26,089 bases of DNA from Actinomycetes bacterium (GTDB taxonomy: Bacteria; Actinomycetota; Acidimicrobiia; Spongiisociales; UBA5794): positions 1 through 26,089 of the forward strand of contig JAMBLH010000106.1 in NCBI GenBank assembly GCA_023336875.1, given 5' to 3'. The position numbers were made by a program, and so were the translations under genes. Below are positions 7,355 to 15,231 of this stretch, piece by piece; positions within the stretch are counted from its first letter, which is position 1; every line of letters begins with the position of its first letter. Under the pieces are notes generated by a model that saw only the letters and a program-made list of their open reading frames with translations, ran no database searches and was not told the origin of the DNA.

Positions 7355-8575
7355 TTATGCGTCACGCTCGAGGGGGCATGTGAGGCAGTGGCCTCCGCCC
7401 CTGCCGCGTCCCAGCTCGAACCCTTGTATCTCAATCACTTCGATACCGGCCTGTCGCAAATGTTGGTTCGTGAGCGTGTTGCGCTCGTACGCAATAACGA
7501 CGCCGGGCTCCAATGCTACGACGTTGTTGCCGTCATCCCACTGCTCGCGTGCTGCAGCGAGGTCGTCACCACCTGTTCCTATGACGCGCATCTCGTCGAG
7601 ACCAAGGGCGTCTGCCATTGCTGCCACGAGCCCCTCCGGCCGCTCGTCAACGACTATCTCGTCTGGCGAATCCCCCGGCCGAATGCACCACGCACGCGCC
7701 TCGTCGACCACCGATCGATACGCGGTCACCGCGTCACGGTCCACCATTGTGATGACCGTGTCGAGATGCATGAACGACCGCTCCTTCGGCAGAGCCATCG
7801 TGAGCACTCTGTCCGCTGCGCCAGCCTGAAACAACCGGCGGGCGAGGAGCGACACGGCCTGGTGTGATGTCCTCTCGCTCAACCCAACAACAACAGCGCC
7901 GTTGCCGATCACTTCGATGTCCCCACCCTCGATGTGGGCACTCCCCCAATCCTCAGCCGAGCCACCGAACCAGATGTTGACCGGGCCGTCCGCGGTGAAT
8001 AGCGGATGGAATCTGTAGATGACCTCAGCCATCATCGACTCGTACCGTCGTGCGGGCGTGGCCATTGGATTGATCGTCACACCGCCATAGATCCAGGAAG
8101 AGGGATCTCTCTGGAAGATGAAATTTGGATGGGGAGCAAGCGTCAACGACGTTGGGTCCACAGACTCGTAGAAGAGTTGCGCACCAGCAATGCCGAGTTC
8201 GCGCGGAACAACACCGCTCACAAGGAATTCGGCGATCTCGACCGTGGACAACGCATCAATGACCTCGTTGGCCCGTTTGGCCGCGGCAATGCCGATCATG
8301 CGCTCGGAGAGCATGTGGCGCAGGACCCATCTCTTCGCGTCATCATCCTCGAGTGCTTCGGCGAAGAGCTCCATCGAGTAGAGCACCTCAACGCCGTGTT
8401 CACGCATGACGTCCGTGAAAGCGTCATGCTCCTCCTCAGCCTTCTCCACCCAGATCACATCGTCGAAAAGAAGCTCGTGTGCGTTCGTCGGTGTGAGCCT
8501 TCGATGCTCGAGGCCTGGCCGATGCACCATCACCGTGCGCAACTTGCCCACTTCGGAATACACGCCCCAACTCAT
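7355..8575 (-). CDS. arcA: Arginine deiminase
   Basis: This 406-aa enzyme hydrolyses L-arginine to citrulline and ammonia. It shows the guanidine-modifying-enzyme fold signatures: VMVHRPG near the start, FQRDPSSWIYGGV with a substrate-binding Asp, the HIEGGDIEVIG segment, HLDTVITMVD with the catalytic His, and the terminal GRGGGHCLTCPLERD in which Cys397 is the expected nucleophile. All key residues are present and the length is typical. It is the first gene of a two-gene operon with the ornithine carbamoyltransferase, whose Shine-Dalgarno overlaps its stop codon. Its own start has only a weak purine stretch (GAAG) upstream and is overlapped by a seven-codon ORF. Confidence 0.96.
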   Translation of the reverse strand: MSWGVYSEVGKLRTVMVHRPGLEHRRLTPTNAHELLFDDVIWVEKAEEEHDAFTDVMREHGVEVLYSMELFAEALEDDDAKRWVLRHMLSERMIGIAAAKRANEVIDALSTVEIAEFLVSGVVPRELGIAGAQLFYESVDPTSLTLAPHPNFIFQRDPSSWIYGGVTINPMATPARRYESMMAEVIYRFHPLFTADGPVNIWFGGSAEDWGSAHIEGGDIEVIGNGAVVVGLSERTSHQAVSLLARRLFQAGAADRVLTMALPKERSFMHLDTVITMVDRDAVTAYRSVVDEARAWCIRPGDSPDEIVVDERPEGLVAAMADALGLDEMRVIGTGGDDLAAAREQWDDGNNVVALEPGVVIAYERNTLTNQHLRQAGIEVIEIQGFELGRGRGGGHCLTCPLERDA

Positions 8576-8595
8576 GGATTCTTCGATCTCGCCAT
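8572..8595 (-). other. Seven-codon upstream ORF overlapping the arcA start
   Basis: An ATG at 8595 opens a short frame encoding MARSKNP. Its TGA shares bases with the ATG of arcA (ATGA overlap). A purine-rich AAGAGAAG lies about eight bases upstream of it, a better ribosome site than arcA itself has. Translation of this peptide could deliver ribosomes to arcA by termination-reinitiation. It contains one Arg codon. It could equally be chance. Confidence 0.3.
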
Positions 8596-8639
8596 GGTGG
8601 ATTCTTCTCTTTCTCTGGGCCGTGGAACTCGAAAACGTT

Positions 8640-8667
8640 GCACTGGAACCCTGGGTTCGCTGAGTGC
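8640..8667 (-). terminator. Possible terminator hairpin after the UPF0182 gene
   Basis: GCACT at 8640-8644 pairs with AGTGC at 8663-8667, and inside it GAAC at 8647-8650 pairs with GTTC at 8656-8659. The structure starts four bases past the stop codon of the minus-strand UPF0182 gene. There is no T tract and the stem has internal bulges, so support is moderate. Confidence 0.4.
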
Positions 8668-8670
8668 GGG

Positions 8671-11559
8671 TTAGGCGCTGTCGGCGGCGATGGTGGCGGC
8701 GGCTTCGGCGATGATGCGGTTGGCCTCGGCAACGTAGCCTGCGGCGAGGTCGATCTGCTTCTGGTACTCACCCAGGTCGCCGGCGGCAAGGGCCGTCTCT
8801 GCCGCGGCAAAGGCTGTCTCTGCTCTGGCAAGAAGCTCCTGGACCTGTTCCTGAACCGTGCCCTCTGGTGGCGTCGTGTCTCCGCCATCTCCGGTATCAC
8901 CGTCATCGCCGCCATCGTCTACCTCGCTGGGAGACCCGAAGAGGAGTTGGAGCACCTCATCGAGGCTGTCAGCGATCTCGATCTGGCTATCGAACGATGC
9001 AACGACTCGCTTGAACTGCGGGATTCCCCCCGTGTCTGCCGTGAGGTAGATCGGTTGCACATAGAGCAGAGACTCATCGATCGGTACCACGAGCAGGTTG
9101 CCCTTGACAACGGTGGAGCCCTCCTGGCTCAGGAGCGTGAACTCTGCTGAAACCCTCGGATCCTGCTCTATGAAGTCTCCCACCTGACCCGGACCGTTGA
9201 CCTGTCGGTCCTCTGGCATGGTGTACGAGATCAGCTTCCCGTACTCCTCGAGCGGGCCGCTCTTGGCGACGACAAACGAGGACATGTTCGGACGTTGTGC
9301 AGGAGTGAACGGTTGCATGAGGAGGAATGAGAGCTGATCCTCTTCGGGGAGCTCCATCAACAGGTAGTACGGGAGCATTGGAGCAGTCGAGAACGACCCT
9401 CGGAGCGGCGGCTTCGGACTCGTCGATGGGTCCCTGGCAATCTGCCACGGATCGTTTACCTGGTACAGGTCGACAGGATCTGTCATGTGATAGAGCGTGT
9501 AGATATCTGTCTGGACCCTGAACAGATCCTCGGGATAGCGGATGTGGGGAACAAGTTCCTCAGGGAACTCGTCGATCGGCTTGAAAATGCCAGGGAAGAT
9601 CTTCTCATTGGTGCGGATAAGCGGATCGTCCGGATCGAACACGTACATGTCGATCGTCCCGTCGTAGGCGTCTACGACGGCCTTGACAGAGTTCCGAATG
9701 TAATTGAACGTTCTGGGTAGGTCCGAGCCTGCGTTGAGCCTCGCAGTGTTCGCCAGCTCAGAGTATGGGAACCTGTCAGTCACCGTGTAGAGGTCCATGA
9801 TCCATACCAGACGACCGTTGACCGTGACCATGTAGGGGTCGGCATCTGAACGCAGGAACGGTGCCATGCGAGAGATGCGATTCTCAATGTTTCGGGCGAT
9901 CATCACCTTGCTGCTGCTCTCAACCTGGCTCGAAATCAGCGTGTTGAGATCTCCGAACCTGAGCGCCCACGCGAAGCGGCTGAAGAATCCACCAACCTCC
10001 ACGCCGCCTTCACCGTCATAGTGCACGACGGATGTCGATTCAGAGGTTTCACCGCTCTGAGGGATGTCAACTTCGCCTTCTCGAGAATTGGCGATCAAGA
10101 AGTCGCTGTGCGAGTCATCCGAGAAATAGATCCGCGGCTGCTCGACATCGAGGCTCGGATCGCCGGAGCTGTTCACAGGGGGAATATCCGCGAGCAAGAA
10201 ATCAGGGAGGCCATCGGTCGTTACATCGTTGGCGGGGCTGAGCACCACACCAAGACCGTGCGTATACACAAGCCTCTCATTCACCCAGCCTCCGCCGGGG
10301 ATGCTCAGCTCATCGAGACCACGGGCTGCGGTCATGACCTGCGTCAGCTCACCGTTGATCACATACCGATCAACGTCGACATCAGCAAAGTTGTAATAGG
10401 TCTTGATGTTCTGGAGCTCCGGATACGTCTCGGAGAGTACGCCCGGGTCCCAGAGCCTGATGTTGTTGACCGTCGGCCTGTTCTGCTCAATCGTCTCCGC
10501 GGTGAGTACCAGTGAGGCCTCGAAGGGTCTGACGTCAACATCATCAAGTTCGTATCCGAGGCGGGTGAAGTCGAGGTTGTGTTGGACGTAGGGAAGTTCC
10601 TTCGTGAGCTCGTTTGGCTCAACGGAGAACCGCTGAACCAGCGCTGGGTAGATGCCGCCAACAACGATGGAGGTAACAAGCCATATGCCAACAGCCACGG
10701 CAGGTAGGGCCCATCCCTTGAACCAAACGTTGACCAGGAGGATGATCGCAGAAATGATCGAGATAAATATCAGGAGGTTGAGGGCTGGCACCTGTGCATT
10801 CACATCGGTGAAGGACGCACCGAACACGGCTCCGCGTCCCGAATACAGAAGCTCCCACTTATCGAACATGTAGCCGACAGCCTTGAGGAGCGCTATTGCG
10901 GCGACAAGGATCGAGATATGGGCCTTGACGCCGTCAGACGTGCGTTGACCTGGGGTACCGATCTTGATGCCGCCGTTGAGATAGTGGGCAGCAACGACGA
11001 CAAGGGTCGTGATCAGCAGAAGCTGGAAAAGCCAACCATACACATCGCGATAGAACGGAAGAGCGAATACATACCGAGAGATATCGTTCTGGAAGATGGG
11101 ATCGACGATTCCAAACGCAACGCCGTTTCGCCATTGCAGCCAATCCTGCCACCATGCTGCGGCGCCGAGACCTATGAGGGTCGCAAAGAACGCAGAGAAC
11201 ACGAAGCGAACAAAGCCGGCACGGGGCGTGATCCACTCGTGGTACCGCTCCAGGAGTTCCTCGTCGGGTGACTCCGCAAACACGAATGTCCGCCGCGAGA
11301 TCTTGTCGACAACGAACAGGTTGATCCAGATCACCGCGAACGCGATGAGCATCGCACCGATCACAAGCCACACCTTCGTGAATGTGAGCGTCGTCCACAC
11401 GCCGGCTGCTCCAAGCGAGTCGTACCACAGGTAGTCGGTCCACAGAGTTGCAACCCAGCGAGCCGTGAGTATCAGAAAGAAGGCCGCCATGACTCCCACC
11501 ATTGCGAAGCGGCGGAAGCGCGACGGCTTGCGGTAAGTAGCGGGTTCTCGGTTGATCAC
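8671..11559 (-). CDS. UPF0182 (COG1615) family large membrane protein
   Basis: This 962-aa protein is typical of actinobacteria. The N-terminal 320 residues carry about seven transmembrane helices, beginning with RRFAMVGVMAAFFLILTARW and the WTDYLWYDSLG motif common to the family. A large extracytoplasmic domain follows, including YTHGLGVVLSPAN, IRYPEDLF and MAPFLRSDADPY segments. The C-terminus is an Asp/Gly-rich spacer (DDGGDDGDTGDGGD) and a roughly 70-residue Ala-rich helical tail. The function is not established. The start is a GTG with TAGACT (11567-11572) seven bases before it, suggesting a leaderless transcript of its own despite the 58-nt gap to the upstream DivIVA gene. In Mycobacterium tuberculosis a UPF0182 gene (Rv3193c) adjoins a PDZ/S16 gene (Rv3194c), as recalled; here the two are separated by one gene. 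Confidence 0.95.
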   Translation of the reverse strand: MINREPATYRKPSRFRRFAMVGVMAAFFLILTARWVATLWTDYLWYDSLGAAGVWTTLTFTKVWLVIGAMLIAFAVIWINLFVVDKISRRTFVFAESPDEELLERYHEWITPRAGFVRFVFSAFFATLIGLGAAAWWQDWLQWRNGVAFGIVDPIFQNDISRYVFALPFYRDVYGWLFQLLLITTLVVVAAHYLNGGIKIGTPGQRTSDGVKAHISILVAAIALLKAVGYMFDKWELLYSGRGAVFGASFTDVNAQVPALNLLIFISIISAIILLVNVWFKGWALPAVAVGIWLVTSIVVGGIYPALVQRFSVEPNELTKELPYVQHNLDFTRLGYELDDVDVRPFEASLVLTAETIEQNRPTVNNIRLWDPGVLSETYPELQNIKTYYNFADVDVDRYVINGELTQVMTAARGLDELSIPGGGWVNERLVYTHGLGVVLSPANDVTTDGLPDFLLADIPPVNSSGDPSLDVEQPRIYFSDDSHSDFLIANSREGEVDIPQSGETSESTSVVHYDGEGGVEVGGFFSRFAWALRFGDLNTLISSQVESSSKVMIARNIENRISRMAPFLRSDADPYMVTVNGRLVWIMDLYTVTDRFPYSELANTARLNAGSDLPRTFNYIRNSVKAVVDAYDGTIDMYVFDPDDPLIRTNEKIFPGIFKPIDEFPEELVPHIRYPEDLFRVQTDIYTLYHMTDPVDLYQVNDPWQIARDPSTSPKPPLRGSFSTAPMLPYYLLMELPEEDQLSFLLMQPFTPAQRPNMSSFVVAKSGPLEEYGKLISYTMPEDRQVNGPGQVGDFIEQDPRVSAEFTLLSQEGSTVVKGNLLVVPIDESLLYVQPIYLTADTGGIPQFKRVVASFDSQIEIADSLDEVLQLLFGSPSEVDDGGDDGDTGDGGDTTPPEGTVQEQVQELLARAETAFAAAETALAAGDLGEYQKQIDLAAGYVAEANRIIAEAAATIAADSA

Positions 11560-11566
11560 CTTTGCG

Positions 11567-11572
11567 AGTCTA
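11567..11572 (-). promoter_or_regulatory. -10 box of the UPF0182 gene
   Basis: The minus strand reads TAGACT, seven bases, then the GTG start. The spacing fits transcription starting at the start codon. No good -35 is visible at 17-18 nt. Confidence 0.5.
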
Positions 11573-11617
11573 CGGCAGGTTGCTGGTCAGTAGGACAATG
11601 AGTCGTTCGCAGCGGCG

Positions 11618-13291
11618 CTAGCGGAGCGAGCTGAGCTCGAGGGCTGCATCAACGACGCGACGCTCTGACTCATCCGCTCGCCACATGCGGAACACTCGCG
11701 AGACGGATGAGGCGATCTCACGATCACCTGCACCGGATTCTCGTGTTCTCATGATCGCTCCCACAACAGCCTCGTTGAGGTCGTCTGAGAACTCTTTCGC
11801 CGCACCGGCGTCATCCCTCGACTCTGTTATCCCCAACGCCAGGTCGTTGAAGGGCGCCTTGAACTTGTTTGTGAAGCTCTTCTTCGGTGTCCAGTCCGTG
11901 TCGGTTCGAAGATGCTCAAGGGCGTCATTCTGGAGGTCCACAAGCGTGCGCTTGATCTCCTTGAGAGCTGCGTTCTGGAGAGGTATGAGCGCCGCATCGA
12001 GATCCTCGGGATCCTCGCTATCGGCTACCGGCTCGGGATCCGCGCTGGGCGAATCGGGTTCTGTGACTGTCCGTTCCTCGCGAGCAGCGGGCTTGACATC
12101 CTCTGCGGGAGTCTCTTCAGTGGTCTCACGCAGGCTCGCAAACAATGATCCGATGTCATCTGTGTCCAGAGTCGATCCGGACGTATTGCCTGTTGCCGGC
12201 TGTTCCTCGTCGGTTTCGACGTCTGTGTCCTCCAATCGCGCATTCTCCACAGTTGGAATCGGTGGCGGCGCAATCACCGCGACCGTCTCCACAGTTGCCA
12301 ACTCGGGTGGATCGGGCTCGGGCGGGTCGGGCTCAAGCGGTTCGGGCTCAGACGAATCTGAGATCTCGGTATCGGTTGCGACGGCCATGCCTGACCGGAG
12401 AGCGACGACATCCGCCACGAGTTCTTCTGCGTCAACTGGTCTCAGCGTCCTGGATCTCGAAGGGGCCACAATGCGCACCGAACCGCTGTCAGATCCGTGA
12501 TGCGTTGGGGAAACCGCCTGAGGCTCGACTATAAGCTCAGGCTCCTCAAGCTCCTGTTTCCTCGAGTCGATCTCCTCTTCGAGGAGGCCTATTGAAGCAC
12601 GCGTCGATTCGAGCTCGGAGAGCAGTTCCGAGCGTCGATCCTCGAGCGCCCTTGCTCGTTCCTGTGCCTGTTCAGCCTGTTGGCTTGCGGCCGCAAGCAT
12701 GCCGTTGCTCTCCCCACGAGCACTCTCGATCATCTCCTCGGTTTCGAGACGGGCGCCGCGAATGAGTTCCTCCCGATCGCGCTTTGCATCTCCGGTCAGG
12801 CGGATCGCTTCGCGCTCCGCCTCAGCTCGGATGAACAACGCGTCCTCCCTTGCCGAATCGACAAGCGCCTTGGCTTCAGCAACTGAAGAGGACAACATCG
12901 AAGAACCCTCATTCCATGCAGCAGCTCTCATCGACTGGGATTGCTCGCTGGCGTCGGATGAGAGAGCTTGAGTCTCACTTTCAGCAGAGGTTCGCCATTC
13001 GGCGACATCGGCTGCAGCTCGGCTACGCATGCCGTCCGCCGACGCTCTCGCAGCTTCAAGAATCGCTGCGACCTCGCCGCCAATGGTTCCGAGCTCAAGT
13101 GCCAGAGCTGCAGGATCATCGAGACCCACGCTCAGTTCCTTCGTTCTGCGGTTGTCAAGTTCGCGCCGCAGGCGTTCGATCTCCTGCGCAAGATAGGAGA
13201 GGTACTCATCGACCTGGGCTCGGTCATAGCCCCGGCGCACAGCATCAAATTGACGCGCCCTGACGTCGGTTGGAGTCACATCATCGGCCAT
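11618..13291 (-). CDS. DivIVA-domain coiled-coil protein with a long C-terminal extension
   Basis: This is a 557-aa cytoplasmic protein. Residues 6-45 form a DivIVA N-terminal membrane-targeting domain (VRARQFDAVRRGYDRAQVDEYLSYL, then a coiled-coil start). Residues 45-250 are an Ala/Glu/Arg-rich coiled coil. Residues 300-330 hold an acidic proline repeat with EPEPLEPDPPEPDPPE. A Thr/Glu-rich disordered stretch follows to about 430. The last 120 residues are a helical domain, not recognised, with DWTPKKSFTNKFKAPFNDLALGI and FRMWRADESERRVVDAALE. DivIVA proteins gather at curved membrane and organise division or polar growth. At 557 aa this one is about twice the usual length. The ATG has TACGCT seven bases upstream. 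It lies between the PDZ-S16 protease gene (42-nt gap) and the UPF0182 gene (58-nt gap), all on one strand, suggesting an envelope or growth role. Confidence 0.88.
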   Translation of the reverse strand: MADDVTPTDVRARQFDAVRRGYDRAQVDEYLSYLAQEIERLRRELDNRRTKELSVGLDDPAALALELGTIGGEVAAILEAARASADGMRSRAAADVAEWRTSAESETQALSSDASEQSQSMRAAAWNEGSSMLSSSVAEAKALVDSAREDALFIRAEAEREAIRLTGDAKRDREELIRGARLETEEMIESARGESNGMLAAASQQAEQAQERARALEDRRSELLSELESTRASIGLLEEEIDSRKQELEEPELIVEPQAVSPTHHGSDSGSVRIVAPSRSRTLRPVDAEELVADVVALRSGMAVATDTEISDSSEPEPLEPDPPEPDPPELATVETVAVIAPPPIPTVENARLEDTDVETDEEQPATGNTSGSTLDTDDIGSLFASLRETTEETPAEDVKPAAREERTVTEPDSPSADPEPVADSEDPEDLDAALIPLQNAALKEIKRTLVDLQNDALEHLRTDTDWTPKKSFTNKFKAPFNDLALGITESRDDAGAAKEFSDDLNEAVVGAIMRTRESGAGDREIASSVSRVFRMWRADESERRVVDAALELSSLR

Positions 13292-13333
13292 ACGCGGCAG
13301 CGTACCTGCCTGTATGTCAGTGTCCGCGGATTA

Positions 13334-14431
13334 CTACTCGAGAGTTTCCAAGTAGGCGAGCGCATCATCGACGTCTTCGACCCGAACAACGACGATCTTG
13401 TCCCCAGCAGCCTCGAGGGCGTCCTCATAGTTCGAGGCGGGAGTCAGGACCGCTGTGGCACCTGAACCAATGGCACCGTATACCTTCTGTCGAATTCCAC
13501 CGATTGCACCGACAGTGCCATCTCTGCGGATTGTGCCCGTTCCCGCGATGCGATGACCCTTCGTGAGTTCGTCCTCGGTGAGCTGGTCCATGATCTGGAG
13601 TGTGAACATCAATCCGGCTGAGGGCCCGCCGATGTTCTGGGAGTCGATGACCACTTCGACAGGGAACTCGATGATCGGCTCGCTGTTGCCGAGCAGAATG
13701 CCGATCATTGGCTTCGTAGGGTCATCGCTGTGGGGACCGAGCACCAGACCGACGTCCTCCTGGGTGAACTCATCGGCTGAATCTTCAACCGGCCTTTCGA
13801 TCACGAACGTCACGTCATCTCCAACGTCGAAGTCACCGAGTTGATCGATGATGTCGCTGCGAAAGGCCACGGTTTGGCCATCCATCTCGATGATGATGTC
13901 ACCGGCCAGAAGCACACCATCCGCAGCAGCATCAGGGACGGTTTCGATAACGAGGGCGCCCGTGCCTATGAACGTGACCTCATAGCCCAATGTGGTCAAC
14001 GCGACGAAGGTTGCGTCCTGTTTCGACTGTTCCATGGCGTCGAGAGCCTCACGCCGCAGATCATCGGAGGACACTCCTGTCGGCCTGACATTCTCGCGGG
14101 CACTGACTGTGACGCGCTCATCGATACTTCCTGCGGCGTACTCAAAAATGTTCGCTTCCTTGAGCGATACCGTGAGAAAGAGCAATTCGCCCTGTTGGGA
14201 GAGGTACCCATTCTCGACTTCGATAAAATCTGACGTGTCGTACACCGGACCAGGGCTCAGCGTGTAGTACGGCACAGTGATTGGCCACGCGATCGCGATG
14301 GCAATCCCGATCGCGATCAGAACGGAAGCAAGTATCCAGGGCCACTTGGGGTAGGACGCAGGGGGCTGCACGGCTGCCGGCACGTCCGGAGCCACCGGGG
14401 CGTCGCTCTCAACCTCAAGATACTGATCCAT
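13334..14431 (-). CDS. PDZ domain / Lon-type (S16) membrane-anchored serine protease, YlbL-like
   Basis: This 365-aa protein has a Pro-rich cytoplasmic start, one transmembrane helix at about residues 31-53 (WPWILASVLIAIGIAIAIAW) and an extracytoplasmic part. That part carries the family TLSPGPVYDT segment, a PDZ domain around residues 160-215 (VPDAAADGVLLAGDIIIEMDG), and a C-terminal Lon proteolytic domain. The catalytic dyad is Ser271 in NIGGPSAGLMF and Lys316 in GGIRQK, 45 residues apart as usual for S16. It is related to Bacillus YlbL and mycobacterial Rv3194c, which act on unfolded or division-linked substrates outside the membrane. The ATG has a TAGGCT -10 box six bases upstream and a 19-bp palindrome beyond it. 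It ends with tandem stops TAG-TAA, 42 nt before the DivIVA gene. Confidence 0.93.
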   Translation of the reverse strand: MDQYLEVESDAPVAPDVPAAVQPPASYPKWPWILASVLIAIGIAIAIAWPITVPYYTLSPGPVYDTSDFIEVENGYLSQQGELLFLTVSLKEANIFEYAAGSIDERVTVSARENVRPTGVSSDDLRREALDAMEQSKQDATFVALTTLGYEVTFIGTGALVIETVPDAAADGVLLAGDIIIEMDGQTVAFRSDIIDQLGDFDVGDDVTFVIERPVEDSADEFTQEDVGLVLGPHSDDPTKPMIGILLGNSEPIIEFPVEVVIDSQNIGGPSAGLMFTLQIMDQLTEDELTKGHRIAGTGTIRRDGTVGAIGGIRQKVYGAIGSGATAVLTPASNYEDALEAAGDKIVVVRVEDVDDALAYLETLE

Positions 14432-14437
14432 CCGGGA

Positions 14438-14464
14438 AGCCTACCGCCGCATCAGAGATGCGGC
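14438..14464 (-). promoter_or_regulatory. Promoter -10 and adjacent 19-bp palindrome before the PDZ-S16 gene
   Basis: The minus-strand TAGGCT (14438-14443) lies six bases before the ATG. Directly upstream, GCCGCATC (14446-14453) and GATGCGGC (14457-14464) form a perfect 8-bp stem with a three-base loop. It occupies the spacer between the -10 and the expected -35, so it could be an operator. It could also end transcription coming from the sortase gene. Confidence 0.5.
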
Positions 14465-14474
14465 AGCGACATCT

Positions 14475-14573
14475 GACATACGGAACACGACACACGACAC
14501 ACGACATACGACATGAGCCGATCATCGGCAAGCGAAGTGGTCGTGTGTCGTAGAGCGGGAGCGGTCATATGTC
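14475..14573. repeat. Heptamer tandem array with nested inverted copies
   Basis: Four 7-bp units (ACACGAC three times, then ATACGAC) run from 14485 to 14512. Their complement GTCGTGTGTCGT lies at 14540-14551 and can pair with 14487-14498 or with 14494-14505. Between them GCCGA (14517-14521) and TCGGC (14525-14529) form a small central hairpin, and GACATA (14475-14480) can pair with TATGTC (14568-14573) as the outermost helix. The right half also holds three degenerate repeats of about 23 bp beginning AGCG (near 14531, 14554 and 14578). No ORF is apparent; this is a non-coding structured repeat between the sortase and PDZ-S16 genes. Confidence 0.65.
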
Positions 14574-14589
14574 GGAAAGCGAAGCGGTC

Positions 14590-14608
14590 GGCGGCCCGCA
14601 GGGCCGCC
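14590..14608 (-). terminator. 8-bp GC-only hairpin at the sortase stop codon
   Basis: GGCGGCCC (14590-14597) and GGGCCGCC (14601-14608) form a perfect stem with a three-base loop. It touches the TAG stop of the minus-strand sortase gene, so it is well placed to end that transcript. There is no T tract. Confidence 0.6.
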
Positions 14609-15162
14609 TATCCCATCCAGAGATCTGCCACCGGTTCGGCTGTTACCACTATGCGGTAGCGGGCTGAGCCCTTCGGGTGGCAGGCGAACATCGTCAGCGA
14701 GGCCTCGGGGCTGTCATATGTGATCCACAGATCGGTGGGGTCAACTATGTAGGAATCCGTCACTGTGTACATGATCTCGGAGCCGTCCAGGTCCGCCATA
14801 TAGATGAGGTCACCCCTACGAAGTAGGTCGAGGTCTTCGAAGGGTCGGGTCTTTGTGGACCGATGGCCGGCAAGTACCACGTTTCCCGAACCACCGGGGG
14901 TGGACGTGCCAGCCCAATGGGCAACACCCTGGTCGATCACCGACATAGCAACGCCCGACCTGACCGTTTCATCGAGGCCGATAGCGGGAATGCGCAATTC
15001 ACCGATCTCAGTCGCTGCCGACTGGGATCGGTGGTAGACAGGTTGTCGTGCCGCGTTCGGGATCGAGTTCTCCGAGCGCACAACAGCGGTCGCTGGAGAC
15101 GCCCACGCAATCACAAGCGCGCCCAGAATGGCGAATCGGAGAAGGAGCCTCATCGGTCTCAT
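14608..15162 (-). CDS. Class E-type sortase (single-gene sortase)
   Basis: This 184-aa membrane-anchored transpeptidase starts MRPMRLLLRF and continues with a hydrophobic anchor ending ASPATA. The sortase core begins at GELRIPAIGLDETV. The catalytic triad is visible: His100 in VVLAGHRST, Cys161 in LTMFACHP, and an Arg in SARYRIVV (168 or 170). The TMFACHPKGSARYRIVV arrangement resembles actinobacterial class E enzymes, which recognise LAxTG-like rather than LPxTG signals. No sorting-signal protein is visible in this window, so the substrate lies elsewhere. The start is uncertain: ATGs at 15153, 15162, 15174 and 15180 are in frame and none has a strong Shine-Dalgarno; 15162 gives a compact signal anchor. 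It is divergent from bioY. Confidence 0.88.
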   Translation of the reverse strand: MRPMRLLLRFAILGALVIAWASPATAVVRSENSIPNAARQPVYHRSQSAATEIGELRIPAIGLDETVRSGVAMSVIDQGVAHWAGTSTPGGSGNVVLAGHRSTKTRPFEDLDLLRRGDLIYMADLDGSEIMYTVTDSYIVDPTDLWITYDSPEASLTMFACHPKGSARYRIVVTAEPVADLWMG

Positions 15163-15231
15163 GGTGCTATGCATCGACATGTACCAACACTGGCTGTACC
15201 AGAATCTGTCCCAACGAAGCCGGAGGCAAGC

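Noticed and set aside
11685..12500. Long Ser-rich frame antisense to the DivIVA-like gene
   Set aside because: It is the mirror of the Glu/Ala/Arg-rich coiled-coil coding sequence; low-complexity composition and no ribosome site.
14475..14573. CRISPR or attachment site
   Set aside because: Short tandem units with inverted copies; no integrase, no duplication of a tRNA end, no spacer variation.
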